64,000 bases of DNA from Hermatobates lingyangjiaoensis. Lineage: Eukaryota; Arthropoda; Insecta; Hemiptera; Hermatobatidae. The stretch spans positions 372,001 through 436,000 of the forward strand of contig JAPFBL010000034.1 in NCBI GenBank assembly GCA_026182355.1, written 5' to 3'. The notes beneath the pieces were generated by a model. The model ran no database searches. It had not been told where the DNA came from and saw nothing but the letters and a program-made list of their open reading frames with translations. Made by a program: the position numbers and the translations under genes. How positions within the stretch are numbered: position 1 is the first letter of the stretch; every line of letters starts with the position of its first letter. This document shows positions 12,032 through 23,000 of the stretch, in pieces.

Positions 12032-13322
12032 TCAGTTCACAAATGAAAAAAAGCAACACACAGAGAAAGAGACACACTTACAAACTCAAATTTTCGGATG
12101 ATCCGTCTTCAGGAGAAAAGAGAGAAAGGGCGATCAAGCACGCCGGAAACACAACGGCAGGAAACCGTCCCGGCAACCGACCGTGCTGCCACGCGCGCCC
12201 GGTTCAGGAAGTAATGAAGTAGAGACGATCAGAAGAAAATTAATATTAAAATTAAAATTATGAATTAAGAAAAGCAGTTCTGGTTGATTGAAGGTAAAAT
12301 AAACAGCAGGAAGATAAATGAAGTATAAAAAGGAATACCGTGAAAAATACCTAAAAGCATGAAAAAGGAAGATAACAGAGTTGGTAAGGCGATGAGAAAC
12401 AAATAAAAATACAAGGATAAGAACAATTACAAATAAAAGTAATAATATAAAATAAATAATTAAAGCAATTTAAAAAATAGGAATAAAAATAAATAAAATA
12501 AATTAGATAAAAGAAAAATAATAAATAAATATTAACTAAAATAAAAATAGTATATATATATAAATAAATAAAATAAAGATAAAATATATTTATCGCTTAA
12601 GGTTTAATCCGGGTTTGGAACGTGCCTTGAGCAAGCAAATATGTGCCTCCTCGGATGCTCTGAGGGTTACAGTATAGTCATCAGGAGGAATCTGTCGCAG
12701 GATCTGTACTCTGAAGCATTCATTACAGGTGAGACCGTGGGAGTTAACGTGGATGGCAACAGGTAAATTTTGGTTGTTGCTAACGGATGCTCTATGACCG
12801 TTCATACGGAGGCTGAGCATGTTAGATGATAAGCCTACGTAGAACGCATCACAGCGGGTACACTCCAGCTGGTATACACAGTTTTTGAAGGTACAAGAGC
12901 AGTCCCTAGCAACAGGATAGGACTGGTTGCAAGAAGGTGAAGTGAAGTGAGGGATGGGGTTGAGAAGCGGGCAGGTCCGGCAACCTCGACGATCACAGCC
13001 CCTCGCACCCACAGGTGAGCGGTAAACTCTCCTGGGTACCAGGTCTATGTGGAAGAAGAGGTCGCCGAGGTTAGGGGGACGTCTGTAGGATAGGCGGGGT
13101 TGGTTAGGGAAAATGGCAGAAGTGGAAGGAGAAGAGGATAGGATGGGGAACAGGTCCTTGAGGATGTGTTTGCCGGGACGGTTTCCTGCCGTTGTGTTTC
13201 CGGCGTGCTTGGTCGCCCTTTCTCTCTTTTCAGCTCCAAATTGAATTGAATGGATCATTCCGAAAATTTGATTTGTTTGTAAGTGTGTCTCTTTCTCTGT
13301 GTTGGTGCTTTTTTTCGATTTA
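12032..13322 (-). mobile_element. Penelope-like retroelement, 5' truncated, with inverted terminal copies
   Basis: The first about 150 bp (12032-12185) are repeated in inverted orientation at the other end (about 13185-13322). Shared landmarks are AGAGAAAGAGACACACTTAC, TCAAATTTTCGG and the GC-rich GCACGCCGGAAACACAACGG. The nuclease CDS 12590-13258 reads out of the right copy on the minus strand. No reverse transcriptase domain remains. Penelope elements are known for terminal repeats in direct or inverted partial arrangements, and this copy fits that. A TA microsatellite abuts the left end. Confidence 0.82.
12590..13258 (-). CDS. GIY-YIG endonuclease domain of a Penelope-like element
   Basis: This 222-residue open frame is the C-terminal endonuclease part of a Penelope-like retroelement protein, which nicks target DNA. 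It shows the cysteine-rich linker GCDRRGCRTCPLL, then CSCTF and CVYQLECTRCDAFYVG, where VY...YVG is the GIY-YIG signature, then LRMNGH with the catalytic arginine, and SEEAHICLL with the metal-binding glutamate. The C terminus is PGLNLKR. The reverse transcriptase that should precede it is missing, and the first residues come from the terminal repeat, so the methionine at 13258 is probably not a native start. It is the best-preserved of four related fragments here. Confidence 0.82.
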   Translation of the reverse strand: MIHSIQFGAEKRERATKHAGNTTAGNRPGKHILKDLFPILSSSPSTSAIFPNQPRLSYRRPPNLGDLFFHIDLVPRRVYRSPVGARGCDRRGCRTCPLLNPIPHFTSPSCNQSYPVARDCSCTFKNCVYQLECTRCDAFYVGLSSNMLSLRMNGHRASVSNNQNLPVAIHVNSHGLTCNECFRVQILRQIPPDDYTVTLRASEEAHICLLKARSKPGLNLKR

Positions 13323-14293
13323 GTGGAAATTGAATTTTGTCGTTCAGTTTGAAGAATCTTTGAATTCTATTTCGAATTTTAAAGTAAGGATATATATAAT
13401 GACAATTTTTGTTCGTATTCATTGAAAGCAATATTTGAAATTGCCATAATTGAAAAATCTAAAAGTAAATCGGGAAAACGCTAGCAACGACCCGAAAATC
13501 TGCCTTATATGCATAAAAACCTTGTATATTGTGTTAAATATTGAAGTATATATTCGGGAAATCAAGCTAATAAATATCAATTATTTCATTTATAACCTGA
13601 TATTCAAGTTTCTTTTCCATCAAAATTACTTAATGAATTGCCATAATCAAACCAGAAGTCCTATTACAAATATACATAATATATGAAATATGAATAAATT
13701 AGAATAATATAAGTTTTATTTCAGGGTAATAAGATTAAATGACTGCATAGGTTAAAAATAACTGTTTATTTATATTGCTTGAATTACGTTCAGTAAAATA
13801 GAACACTTAAAGTAGTAACTTAGAAATTATAGGCACATAAAACAGAATGAAGGATTTTATTGCAATAGAATTTTACTATAAGTAAAATATAGAACTTATT
13901 TATTTATTCCAAATGAATTAATTGGATCTTAACTTAGTATCTTATCTCTACCGGTTTCGAACCCTGTACATCTTAAGTCAGTTCAAATTAATAACATCAA
14001 TCATATTATCTGTATATAAGTTGGTAGTTTACCACTAAATTGAATCAGTTACCAAAATTGCGTCCACTAAGGGATTTTGGTTTAATTAATCAATCTGATA
14101 ACAAACAGTAATAAATAATTATTAGATAACAAATTATATTTGTTATGGATAACCAACGTCAAAATAAATACCTAGCTACCAGTTAATAAAAGCAATTGGC
14201 ACACAAATATGTTCATAGCGAATGATTTTAAAATTTGAGATGTTTGTATATTTTCAAAATGATACTACTATAAAGAAATAACATTTAAATTAC
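13323..14293. other. AT-rich spacer downstream of TOM20 copy B
   Basis: I see no gene. The last coding exon of TOM20 copy B would be expected to the left of 14294, but none can be pinned down. A sequence resembling the terminus of the 1.6 kb transposon, TTTTACTATAAGTAAAA, occurs at about 13872-13888. Confidence 0.5.
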
Positions 14294-14926
14294 CTGTGAG
14301 AGGAATGATAGTTTTTGCAGTAAAAGTTGATAAATATGAGGTGGTAAAGTTTGCTGAAAAATCCGTAGTAAGTCATTTGGCTGACCACACACTGCTACTG
14401 CATTACTCAAGTGATCCACTCCACCATCAATATCCCCTTGCTCATATAGCTCTTCACCCAGTTGAACCTGAGGCATAAAGTTGAATGATGCATTCTTTTA
14501 AGCTATGCATTAAAATTAGGCTATAAATATCTAGAATTTAACAATTTATACTATATGGTAATAGTATAAAACGGTTCCTGGTTAAATATTTCTATGGTTA
14601 AATCCACAACTAATACCTCATGAAGGAAAAATGAATGTACAGCTTCTCTATCTGTCAAATCTGGAAACTTGGTAACTTTTTCAGCTGATTTAGTTGCCTT
14701 GTTGGCTTTTCTTCCTGAAATTCCAATTACAAACCGTTAAACAGGGGGTGGTACATACATAATTGAATTTATTGTTTTAATATCACATGAATGACTCACG
14801 CTCACGCAATTTTTTCTTGAAGTTCGGATCATTCCTCCTTTTTCTGTCAAAATATACACAATAACCAACTAATATTGTACCACATATACCCACTGCTAAT
14901 CCGAGTGCAGTTTTCGAAACAACCAT
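14294..14926 (-). CDS. TOMM20: TOM20-like mitochondrial import receptor, copy B (last exon not seen)
   Basis: This is a second TOM20 gene on the same strand as copy A. Exons are 14800-14926, 14617-14714 and 14294-14467, with GT-AG borders. Exon 1 starts MVVSKTALGLAVGICG (membrane anchor), then FDRKRRNDPNFKKKLRER. Exon 2 gives FPDLTDREAVHSFF. Exon 3 gives VQLGEELYEQGDIDGG, DHLSNAVAVCGQPNDLL and TLPPHIYQLLLQKL, the TPR-like presequence-binding region. Exon lengths and phases equal those of copy A, while the protein differs at roughly a third of positions, so the duplication is old and both reading frames are kept open. The intron after 14294 (GTAATT) must lead to a short last exon that I could not locate. 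Confidence 0.93.
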
Positions 14927-16544
14927 TGTCACAATTATTTAAAACTAGTAGTTAGAACAGAAACTTGTCATCCTTAACAATTCCACCTAACGACCATCAT
15001 GCAGTACTGCAGAAGCATAACCTGCAGGTTAGCACTAGAAGTTCAAATGATTATTAATTCTTTAAATTTGAAATATTTTGTAAACAATAATTTTTAAAAT
15101 AAAATTATTAGTGAGATCATCCACTTTGAAAAATATAGCAAAATGAAGAATATGTCATAACAGACATATTTTGAAAACCTTGGTAACATTGATTTTTCTG
15201 AATTCACCGGTTAACAAGTGCAGATGCAGCAAGTGTCATTATCTCTATTTTTTATCTCTGCAATTTACTAAATGTTATAGTAGTTAATGTGTTCTTTTAG
15301 TCAGTTGTTAGACATTTATAATGTTATTTATATATACTCGGTACGCAGACAATCTTTATTATTCATGATTTTTTAAAACCATTAATTTTTAAGTAGTGAT
15401 AATTTTTCATATTTAACCAGTTTAAAACTTCAAAACTTTTAAATAGAATATAAGTTCAAGTATGGAACCCCAAGTACATTCAAAATATGTTACTTCAGTT
15501 CCATTTCTGATAATATGATTTTTGTTATGACTAATTGTATATGAGTTATACTGTATTGTATGTATACAGTTTTCAGTCAGTCTTTTGCTTCTTTATGTTG
15601 ATTTAATGGTCCTAATTAAATTGTGTGTTCAAGGGCATCTCATAGGTAATATGAACAATGCAATACGTCATCACATATTGTATGTGACGAAAATTATTAA
15701 ATCATGGCATTTTGTATTGTAGAGAAGTTAATTTCCTAAGCTTTATTTTTTAATATAACTATTAGCCACTAGATTACCACTATTGTAGATATATGTTTGC
15801 AATTAGAACTAAAGATGATCTTTTATTCAATGTAAGCTTTACTGACTATTCTTGAAGTAAAATCGAATGTATGGCTGTTTATGAAAAGTTAAGTTATTGT
15901 ATTATCGGAAAGATGTATTGTCTAACTGGTATATCCAGGGTTGAAGGAGCATGTTCAAGTACCACTTAATTTTGAATTAAAACATAAAAGAAAAAAAAAT
16001 TATAAATAATTTTAAACGGTGGAGCTCGTACAAGTAACTCTAGCCGTTATTCATTCATTTGTTGTAAAAATAAATGGATTTTTTGTATTTGAGCGAATTT
16101 TGGATTTAGATTTGATTTTACATTGTTCGAAATTTAACAAAATGGATTTGAACCGATGTTGAAGAAAAAAGTCATTCGTTCGCTACCCAAAAGTACTGAA
16201 AAAAAGCATCAATGAGGATTGTCTTAAACAGTTCGGTGTTTTAAGAGAAAATTTGTATAGCCTCTATTATTTTTTTACAATATTTACATAGAGTCACTAA
16301 TACATCGATATAGGTTTTAGTTCATATAATCACTGCACTTTATATGAAAAAGAAATAATGTAAGTGGAAGGTAAGAGAAAATCGGAGTTTAATGAATTCT
16401 AAACACCAGGAATCCTAATAAGGATTTATTTGAACTATCACTTGTTTAGATATTAATCAGATATATTATATTAAATATATTAGATATAACAAACACTTTT
16501 TCTTTTTCTCGGAGTTTGGTCAGGGTAAATATATGGAATCACCT

Positions 16545-16600
16545 TTTTGCCAACGTTTCGTCTTTATTTCAAGACATCCTCTGCTCAGTACCGTATCCTC
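16545..16600 (-). repeat. Ribozyme-like hairpin repeat, family E
   Basis: On the minus strand: AGAGGA, a T, a stem GTCTT/AAGAC around a short loop, then GAAACGTTGG. The same core occurs near 62256-62290 and 62459-62487. See the finding on shared hammerhead-like cores. Confidence 0.5.
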
Positions 16601-16999
16601 AGAAAACAGTACCGTATATTAGATATATATTATTATAAGAATAATATTAGATAAATATACTAGATACATTATATTAATTAGATATAAATCAGATGTCTGT
16701 CTGTGATCTTCCCACTATGGAATACCCAAATGTTCAATTTGAAGGTTTTCAATTCCTTACTAATTGTCACCATCAGTTTTGGTATATGGAACAAAAATTC
16801 ATAATTTAAAAGGGTGTTAATTTATAAGAATTTATCGCATTTGAGACACTTTTTCGGCCACTTTAACAAGCTTTACTCCTGTGTTATTAATGGATTCAAA
16901 TCAATATATTTTACTAATACAGGCATTCAAGGTTAATCTGGAAACATAGTTGATTACAAATTTATTATCTACAACTCTTATTTGAAATATTTTTATCCG

Positions 17000-17007
17000 T
17001 GACGTCA
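17000..17007. promoter_or_regulatory. CRE/ATF-type palindrome
   Basis: Perfect TGACGTCA, 16 bp before the proposed GANAB start codon. Such sites bind bZIP factors of the CREB/ATF group. The link to ER-stress control of this ER enzyme is only a guess, and the site would lie in the 5' leader. Confidence 0.35.
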
Positions 17008-17023
17008 TCCTAATCCCTCGAAA

Positions 17024-20000
17024 ATGTCTTCATTTTCTGCTCTATATACAATGTAGGAAATAAAGACGAGTCTAAAAGGACTGTGTTTCTCAGTTCCCAA
17101 GTGTATCCGCTGAAATCAGGTGTTCAGCAAAATATTAGAGGTTCTGCAACTTCATTCTGAATTCATTAATATATTTTAAGTATATCAAGCATTTTTTTTG
17201 TGAATTTTTAATTTATTTTAGTAATTTGTAAATGTAAAATATTGCTAAGAGGTTTTGAGGGGGGGTTCTTTAAAAGGATTTACTTTTTTTTCTTTTCATT
17301 AATTTAATTATTTTTTCGTAGCAAATAATGGAAATAAGTGGGGAATTTAAATTAAGTGAGCCAATTTAAAAATGTTAATATATATGTTCTTATAATATTT
17401 GACTTCAGTTTCAGCGTTTACTTTTTTTGGGTTTGTTTACTAATAAGTGGAGTTAATTCCGTTGATAAAACAAAGTTCAAAACATGTGAACAGAGCAGTT
17501 TTTGCAGGTAATTGTTAACTTCATTTTTAATTCATTAATAAATTTCAACTATATAACAATTCTTTTATGAATTTTATATTTAGGCGATGCCGTAAAATGG
17601 ATCCTGGAAAATCGGCATTTGAACTTGATTTAGATGACGTTCAGGTTATAAATGAATCTATATCAACAGTGTTAACTAATACAGATAGTGGAGTGAAATT
17701 CAATCTAGTTTTATCTGGTTTGCCTGAAAGAATTATCAGAGTTCAAGTATCTGAGGCTACACCTTTGAGGCATCGGTTTTATCCTTCCGTTGTATTGGAT
17801 GGTGAACCAAAAGCCCAAAAGTAAGTATGATTAAACATAGTCGTTTTTAATTCTAACGTAGTGCAATCACTTATTATGTGGTATTTACTCATTGTAGGGT
17901 AAAAAGTTAATGAAATGGTCTCCACATATAAAAATTTAATGGTATAAACAACGCGTTTCGAACACGTTGCCTGAGGAAGAACACTACGTGTTCGAAACGC
18001 GTTGTTTATACCATTAAATTTTTATATGTGGAGACCATTTCATTAACTTTTTACCCTACAATGGTCGTTTTTATTGTTGTTATTTCCGTTAAATGAATGT
18101 TTTTAATTCTAGGTTAACTTTGGTTTCAAAGTCTGAAAATTCTGCAGAAATAGAATATCTTGGTTTCAAGGTTTTGCTTGTATCAAGTCCATTCTCAATA
18201 AGTGTTTATGATCAGAAAGAAGTTATCATAGCATTAAATTCGAGAGGTCTTTTCCGATTCGAAGAGACTCGAACAAAACCGTATGTGATTTTTACTTTTT
18301 TTTTCTTTTTGAAAAAAAAGGGTTTAGTTTTAAATGAATTAATGTAATTAATTGAATAGATCCGGGGAGGGAGAAGAAGCAGAAATGTTGAAAGAGGAAC
18401 AAGAGTCTGGAATGTGGGAGGAGAATTTCAGTTCTCATCATGACTCCAAGCCGAATGGTCCGACGGCAACAGCCATGGATGTCTCCTTTCCTGGAGCGAA
18501 GGTGGCCTATGGACTTCCTGAACACGCAGACTCCCTAAGTCTTCGCACAACCACGTATTTTCTTAACATTTTTTCTTAAAAACTTTAAAAGTTTTAATGA
18601 ACTTATGTAATTGGCTGTTTTCTTTTCCAGTGATGGTGGAGAACCTTATCGATTCTACAATCTCGATGTCTTTGAGTATGAATTGGACAGTCCTATGGCC
18701 CTTTATGGCTCAGTTCCTTTGCTTATTGCTCACAGGTTATATTTTGAGATAAACTATTTCTGTCTTTATTAACTTTGCTGGATATCCATAAGAAATAGAA
18801 ATAAGTTCCATTTTTTTACAACTTCATACGGACATGATATGATATTAAAAAATGTGAACTAAATTTGTGATAATTAGTTTTTTTTTTATAATATTATATA
18901 TCTTGATAATGGCTGAAGATAATAGAAACATGTACTCATTTAACATATCTATTGGAAATATTATTACATTCAATGGATGGTATAACAAGATCGTTATTTA
19001 GAAACTGGAGAAACTTATAAAAAAGGAAGTTTCAGGCAAATATGGTGTTATTTTCAACTATATTTGTATATAGGAAGGACTGCTATATTAGGTTAGAAAC
19101 CTAAAATATGTATTTAGATTTCTAGAGTTAGTTATTAGTTTGAAGTACGAGAATAGAAAATTGAACAATTTTGTGTTTTTTGAATTTTAAGTCAAGCACT
19201 TCTGTTTGTTTTTGCTAATCTTGTTATTTCAGGTTTCATTTCCTGAACTTATAACTCTTATTGCTGTGTTAACTCCAGACTTTCATGCAGTGTAGTAGTG
19301 TCTGTTTTCAAAGCACTGCCAGTCCAAAGTTATCGTCTGCATCAATTAATTAGCGTTAATTTTAGCAAAAAATTGATCTTTAAGAAATATATAATATCTT
19401 TTGTTATTTTTTGAAAATATTCTTAAAAAAATTTGAATGAAAAATGAAATTTTGAAGCGTCAATAGCCGAAGTCCACTGCAGCTTATGCGACTGATGTGT
19501 TCAAAAGTTCTTTTGAGTTATTTGTTGTCTTTTAATTTAATTATGAGAGATGCCAGAATGGTTTGAAGAAAGTGTGCAAATTTTAGACGGTTTTTTTGTT
19601 ACTTTCTATTCTGTATACTTGATTACTTATATATATATGCAAATATTTAAGTGCAGTTCTTTTTACTAAGGTTCCAAAATTTTAATTCTCTCAATAATTG
19701 GGTATTTTTGCATTCAATAGTTATATTCATTACACCTTTTATGCTATCCAATGGGAACATTTTATGATTCGGCTTTGATAAAGGGTGAATCACATTAGAG
19801 AGGGCCGCCAATAGCACATCCAAGTTGTAGTCACGTCCAATGCTGTTTGATTTCTCTGAACTATTGAAAACTAGGTCATTCAATAGGTTGTGGTCGGTGG
19901 TTTGGTGTTCATATTAAGTAGCAATAGCAAAAACAAAATCTCCAAAATGTTTATAGCAGTTTGAAATGTAAAATATTTTTGATAAAACAATTTCAGTGGG

Positions 20001-23000
20001 AAGCACACTGCAGGAGTTTTCTGGTTAAATCCATCGGAGACTTGGGTTGACGTGACGACAGACAGTTCTACAGTGGTCAACTCGATAGTGAGTCTGGTGT
20101 CGGGATCCCCAATGGGACAGTCGAGCGTAGTTTCTCATTTTATGTCTGAATCAGGCAACATCGATGTCTTCCTTCTTCTTGGACCAGCCCCAATCGATGT
20201 TGTTCGACAGTACATTTCTCTTGTCGGAATGCCATTTCTACCTCCGGTGAGTTCTTCATTCCGTGTTTTATAAAGAAAATTATTTCATATTTGTTTGCCA
20301 GTTCTACAGTTTTTTACTTTACTATAAGTAAAGTATAGTGATCGTGAAAAAATTCGATCTCGAGATTTTGACGGAATTACATGTTTTGAGGTCCCAGAAG
20401 TCGTTTTATGACGTTTTTACGATGATGTCTGTGTGTGTGTGGGTGGGTGAGTGTGTTAGCATTGCTTGTTACCACGCTACGGTCCAGAATCTTTGATGGA
20501 TCAAGTTGATATTTTACACAAAAATGGGCCTCATAAAGACGAAGATCCCTATTGTTTGGGAAGAATTATGCATGATGGGAAAGTCACTTTTTTTGCCAAA
20601 AACCGTTTTTTTTAAAACATTTACTTCTCCTAAACTGATAACCCTAGAGTTTTGAAATTTTGCCATTATCTTTGAGGTTTCAAATGCAACAAACGAAAAA
20701 TATATTCAGAATTTTAAAACAACGGAAAATATTTTTTTTTCAATAAAATGTAAAAATTTTGACTTATAATTCAATCTCAAACCTTGTGAGAGCGATACAA
20801 GCCATACTGTTTGACGGACAAGAATAAAACTATGCCTATAAATAGAACATTATATGGAGAATGAGTTGAGATATTTTTTTCTAAAATTACATTCGCTAAA
20901 GGGGCGTTACAGTACGATTTGTGTTTTCAGAAAATGTTTTTTTGACGCTAAACGGCTCATTAAAAAATAATGAAAATTTGACCAAAAATGGAACAAAAAA
21001 TTAGCAATTCAAGAAAAAAAAATCATGAAGTTTCAATTACGGGAAAGAGCAATAACAATATAAAAACTCTTTGTTTATCCTAGACTAAGAGATCACCTGC
21101 TATACTTGTCGAATTTTTTGTATTTTTTTACATTGTTTACATTGACTTAGAAATTTTTTGAGCGAATCCACTGAGATAAAATTGATGTTTCTAATGGAAA
21201 AATGAAAATATATTATTGACTTATAAGAGATGTAAGAGGAATAATATTGTGCAGGTAAATGATAACACTCATTAAAAAAAAATTCGTATATATGTTATTT
21301 GACAAAGGGGAAGGAAAATGATCTTATTAAATACTAAGAAGCCATAAAATTCCCAGTATAATAATTCTGTTAAAAACCAAAAATGTAAAAGATAATTCAA
21401 AATATAATTCCTTGGTTTAGAGATTAATAACTGTAATTATCGTACATCTTTAATTAACAAATCACCTTAAAACAACATTTTCTTCGCTGTTTAAGAAGTT
21501 TTTCAGAGAAAAAAAGGGTATTTTACTGTTTCAAATTTGAAAATTTTACAGTAATATTCAATGTAGAAGGATGTCAAGTAAACGATGTAAGAAATCTACT
21601 GGCTATTTGAACAATAACCATGTTCTCTTGTAGGATAATATTTCGTTTCAAGAAATGTTCACATTGGTTTTTCAAAAATGTTATTACTGCTGTATTATAC
21701 TAATAATTATTTGCAAATAATAAATTATTTTGATGTACAAAAATAAGGTTATAAATTGATATGTCCTTCAATCACTATCTTACTGCCCACGAATGCAATG
21801 CTAATAATTATATCCCATTTAGATATTTATGTTATGCTTAAATGATACTTATGTTTTATATACTCAAAAATTTGACATTGATTCTTATAGTAAAGTAGAG
21901 TGTAGGCCACTCCAATTTTTTTTTTCAAATCATTAGTTGTCAATCATAACTCATTCTATGTAAAAAAAAAAAAAAATCTACAAAATAATTTCATTCAACA
22001 ACAACAAGCCTTTCGAAAACTTTGTGTTCATCGTCAGGAAGACACTAAGGATGTGGTGCTGAAGGGTTGATCCAATGAAAAGAACTCTTCACAGTTGTTT
22101 CAACTGGACCAACCCTTCAGCGCCACATCCTTGGTGTCTTCCTGATGATGAACACAAAATTTTCGAAACGCGTTGTTGTTGTTGAATAAAATTTCATTTG
22201 TGTGGACACTTTGGTTTGTTTATCCATTTTACCTCAGAATGAGTTTTTTTCAAATCCACAAAGCAGTGAAAGATTGACAATGCTCACAGTGAAATTTTAA
22301 AAATCTTGTATTTTTGGATGTAAACGTAATTCCGTTAAAAAGCATGTATTTTTAGAGCCAGAAAATTCTAATGATTATTTAACGAAAACAATCCAAATTA
22401 GGTTTCATTTCCTGAATTTGTAATTCTAATTGCCGTCTTCACTGTAAGCTTTCATACCGTGTCTGTTTCCGAAGCACTGCTCGTGAACACTTCCCGATCC
22501 CGTTATCATCTGATTATCAACCAGATAAGTGAGACGAACACTAGAAAAGGACGAAAACCCCTGTTTTAACAAAACACTAGAAAAGGATGAAAACCCCTGT
22601 TTTAACAAAACACTAGAAAAGGATGAAAACCCCTGTTTTAACAAAACACTAGAAAAGGTTGAAAACCCCTGTTTTGACAAAACACTAGCAAAGGGTGAAA
22701 ACCCCTGTTTTAACAAAACACTAGAAAAGGATGAAAACCCCTGTTTTAACAAAACGCTTGAAAAAGATCACAAAGAAAAACCCCTGTTTTAAGAAAACAC
22801 TAGAAAAGGACGAAAACCCCTGTTTTAAGAAAACACTAGAAAAGGACGAAAACCCACCCCTGTTTTAACAAAACACTTGAAAAAGATGACAAAGAAAAAC
22901 CCCTGTTTTAAGAAAACACTAGAAAAGGACGAAAACCCCTGTTTTAACAAAACACTAGAAAAGGATGAAAACCCCTGTTTTAACCCCTGCACAGATAATT

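Larger units (their letters stand above)
14927..17023. other. Divergent intergenic region TOM20-B / GANAB
   Basis: About 2.1 kb between two divergently oriented genes. It is AT-rich, with runs of ATATTAGATATA-like repeats at 16450-16690 interrupted by a GAAACG-type foldback at 16550-16600. The perfect CRE-type palindrome TGACGTCA lies at 17000-17007, just before the proposed GANAB start codon. Confidence 0.6.

Noticed and set aside
22535..22995. CRISPR-like array
   Set aside because: Units are contiguous with no unique spacers, and the context is a eukaryotic intron. It is a minisatellite.
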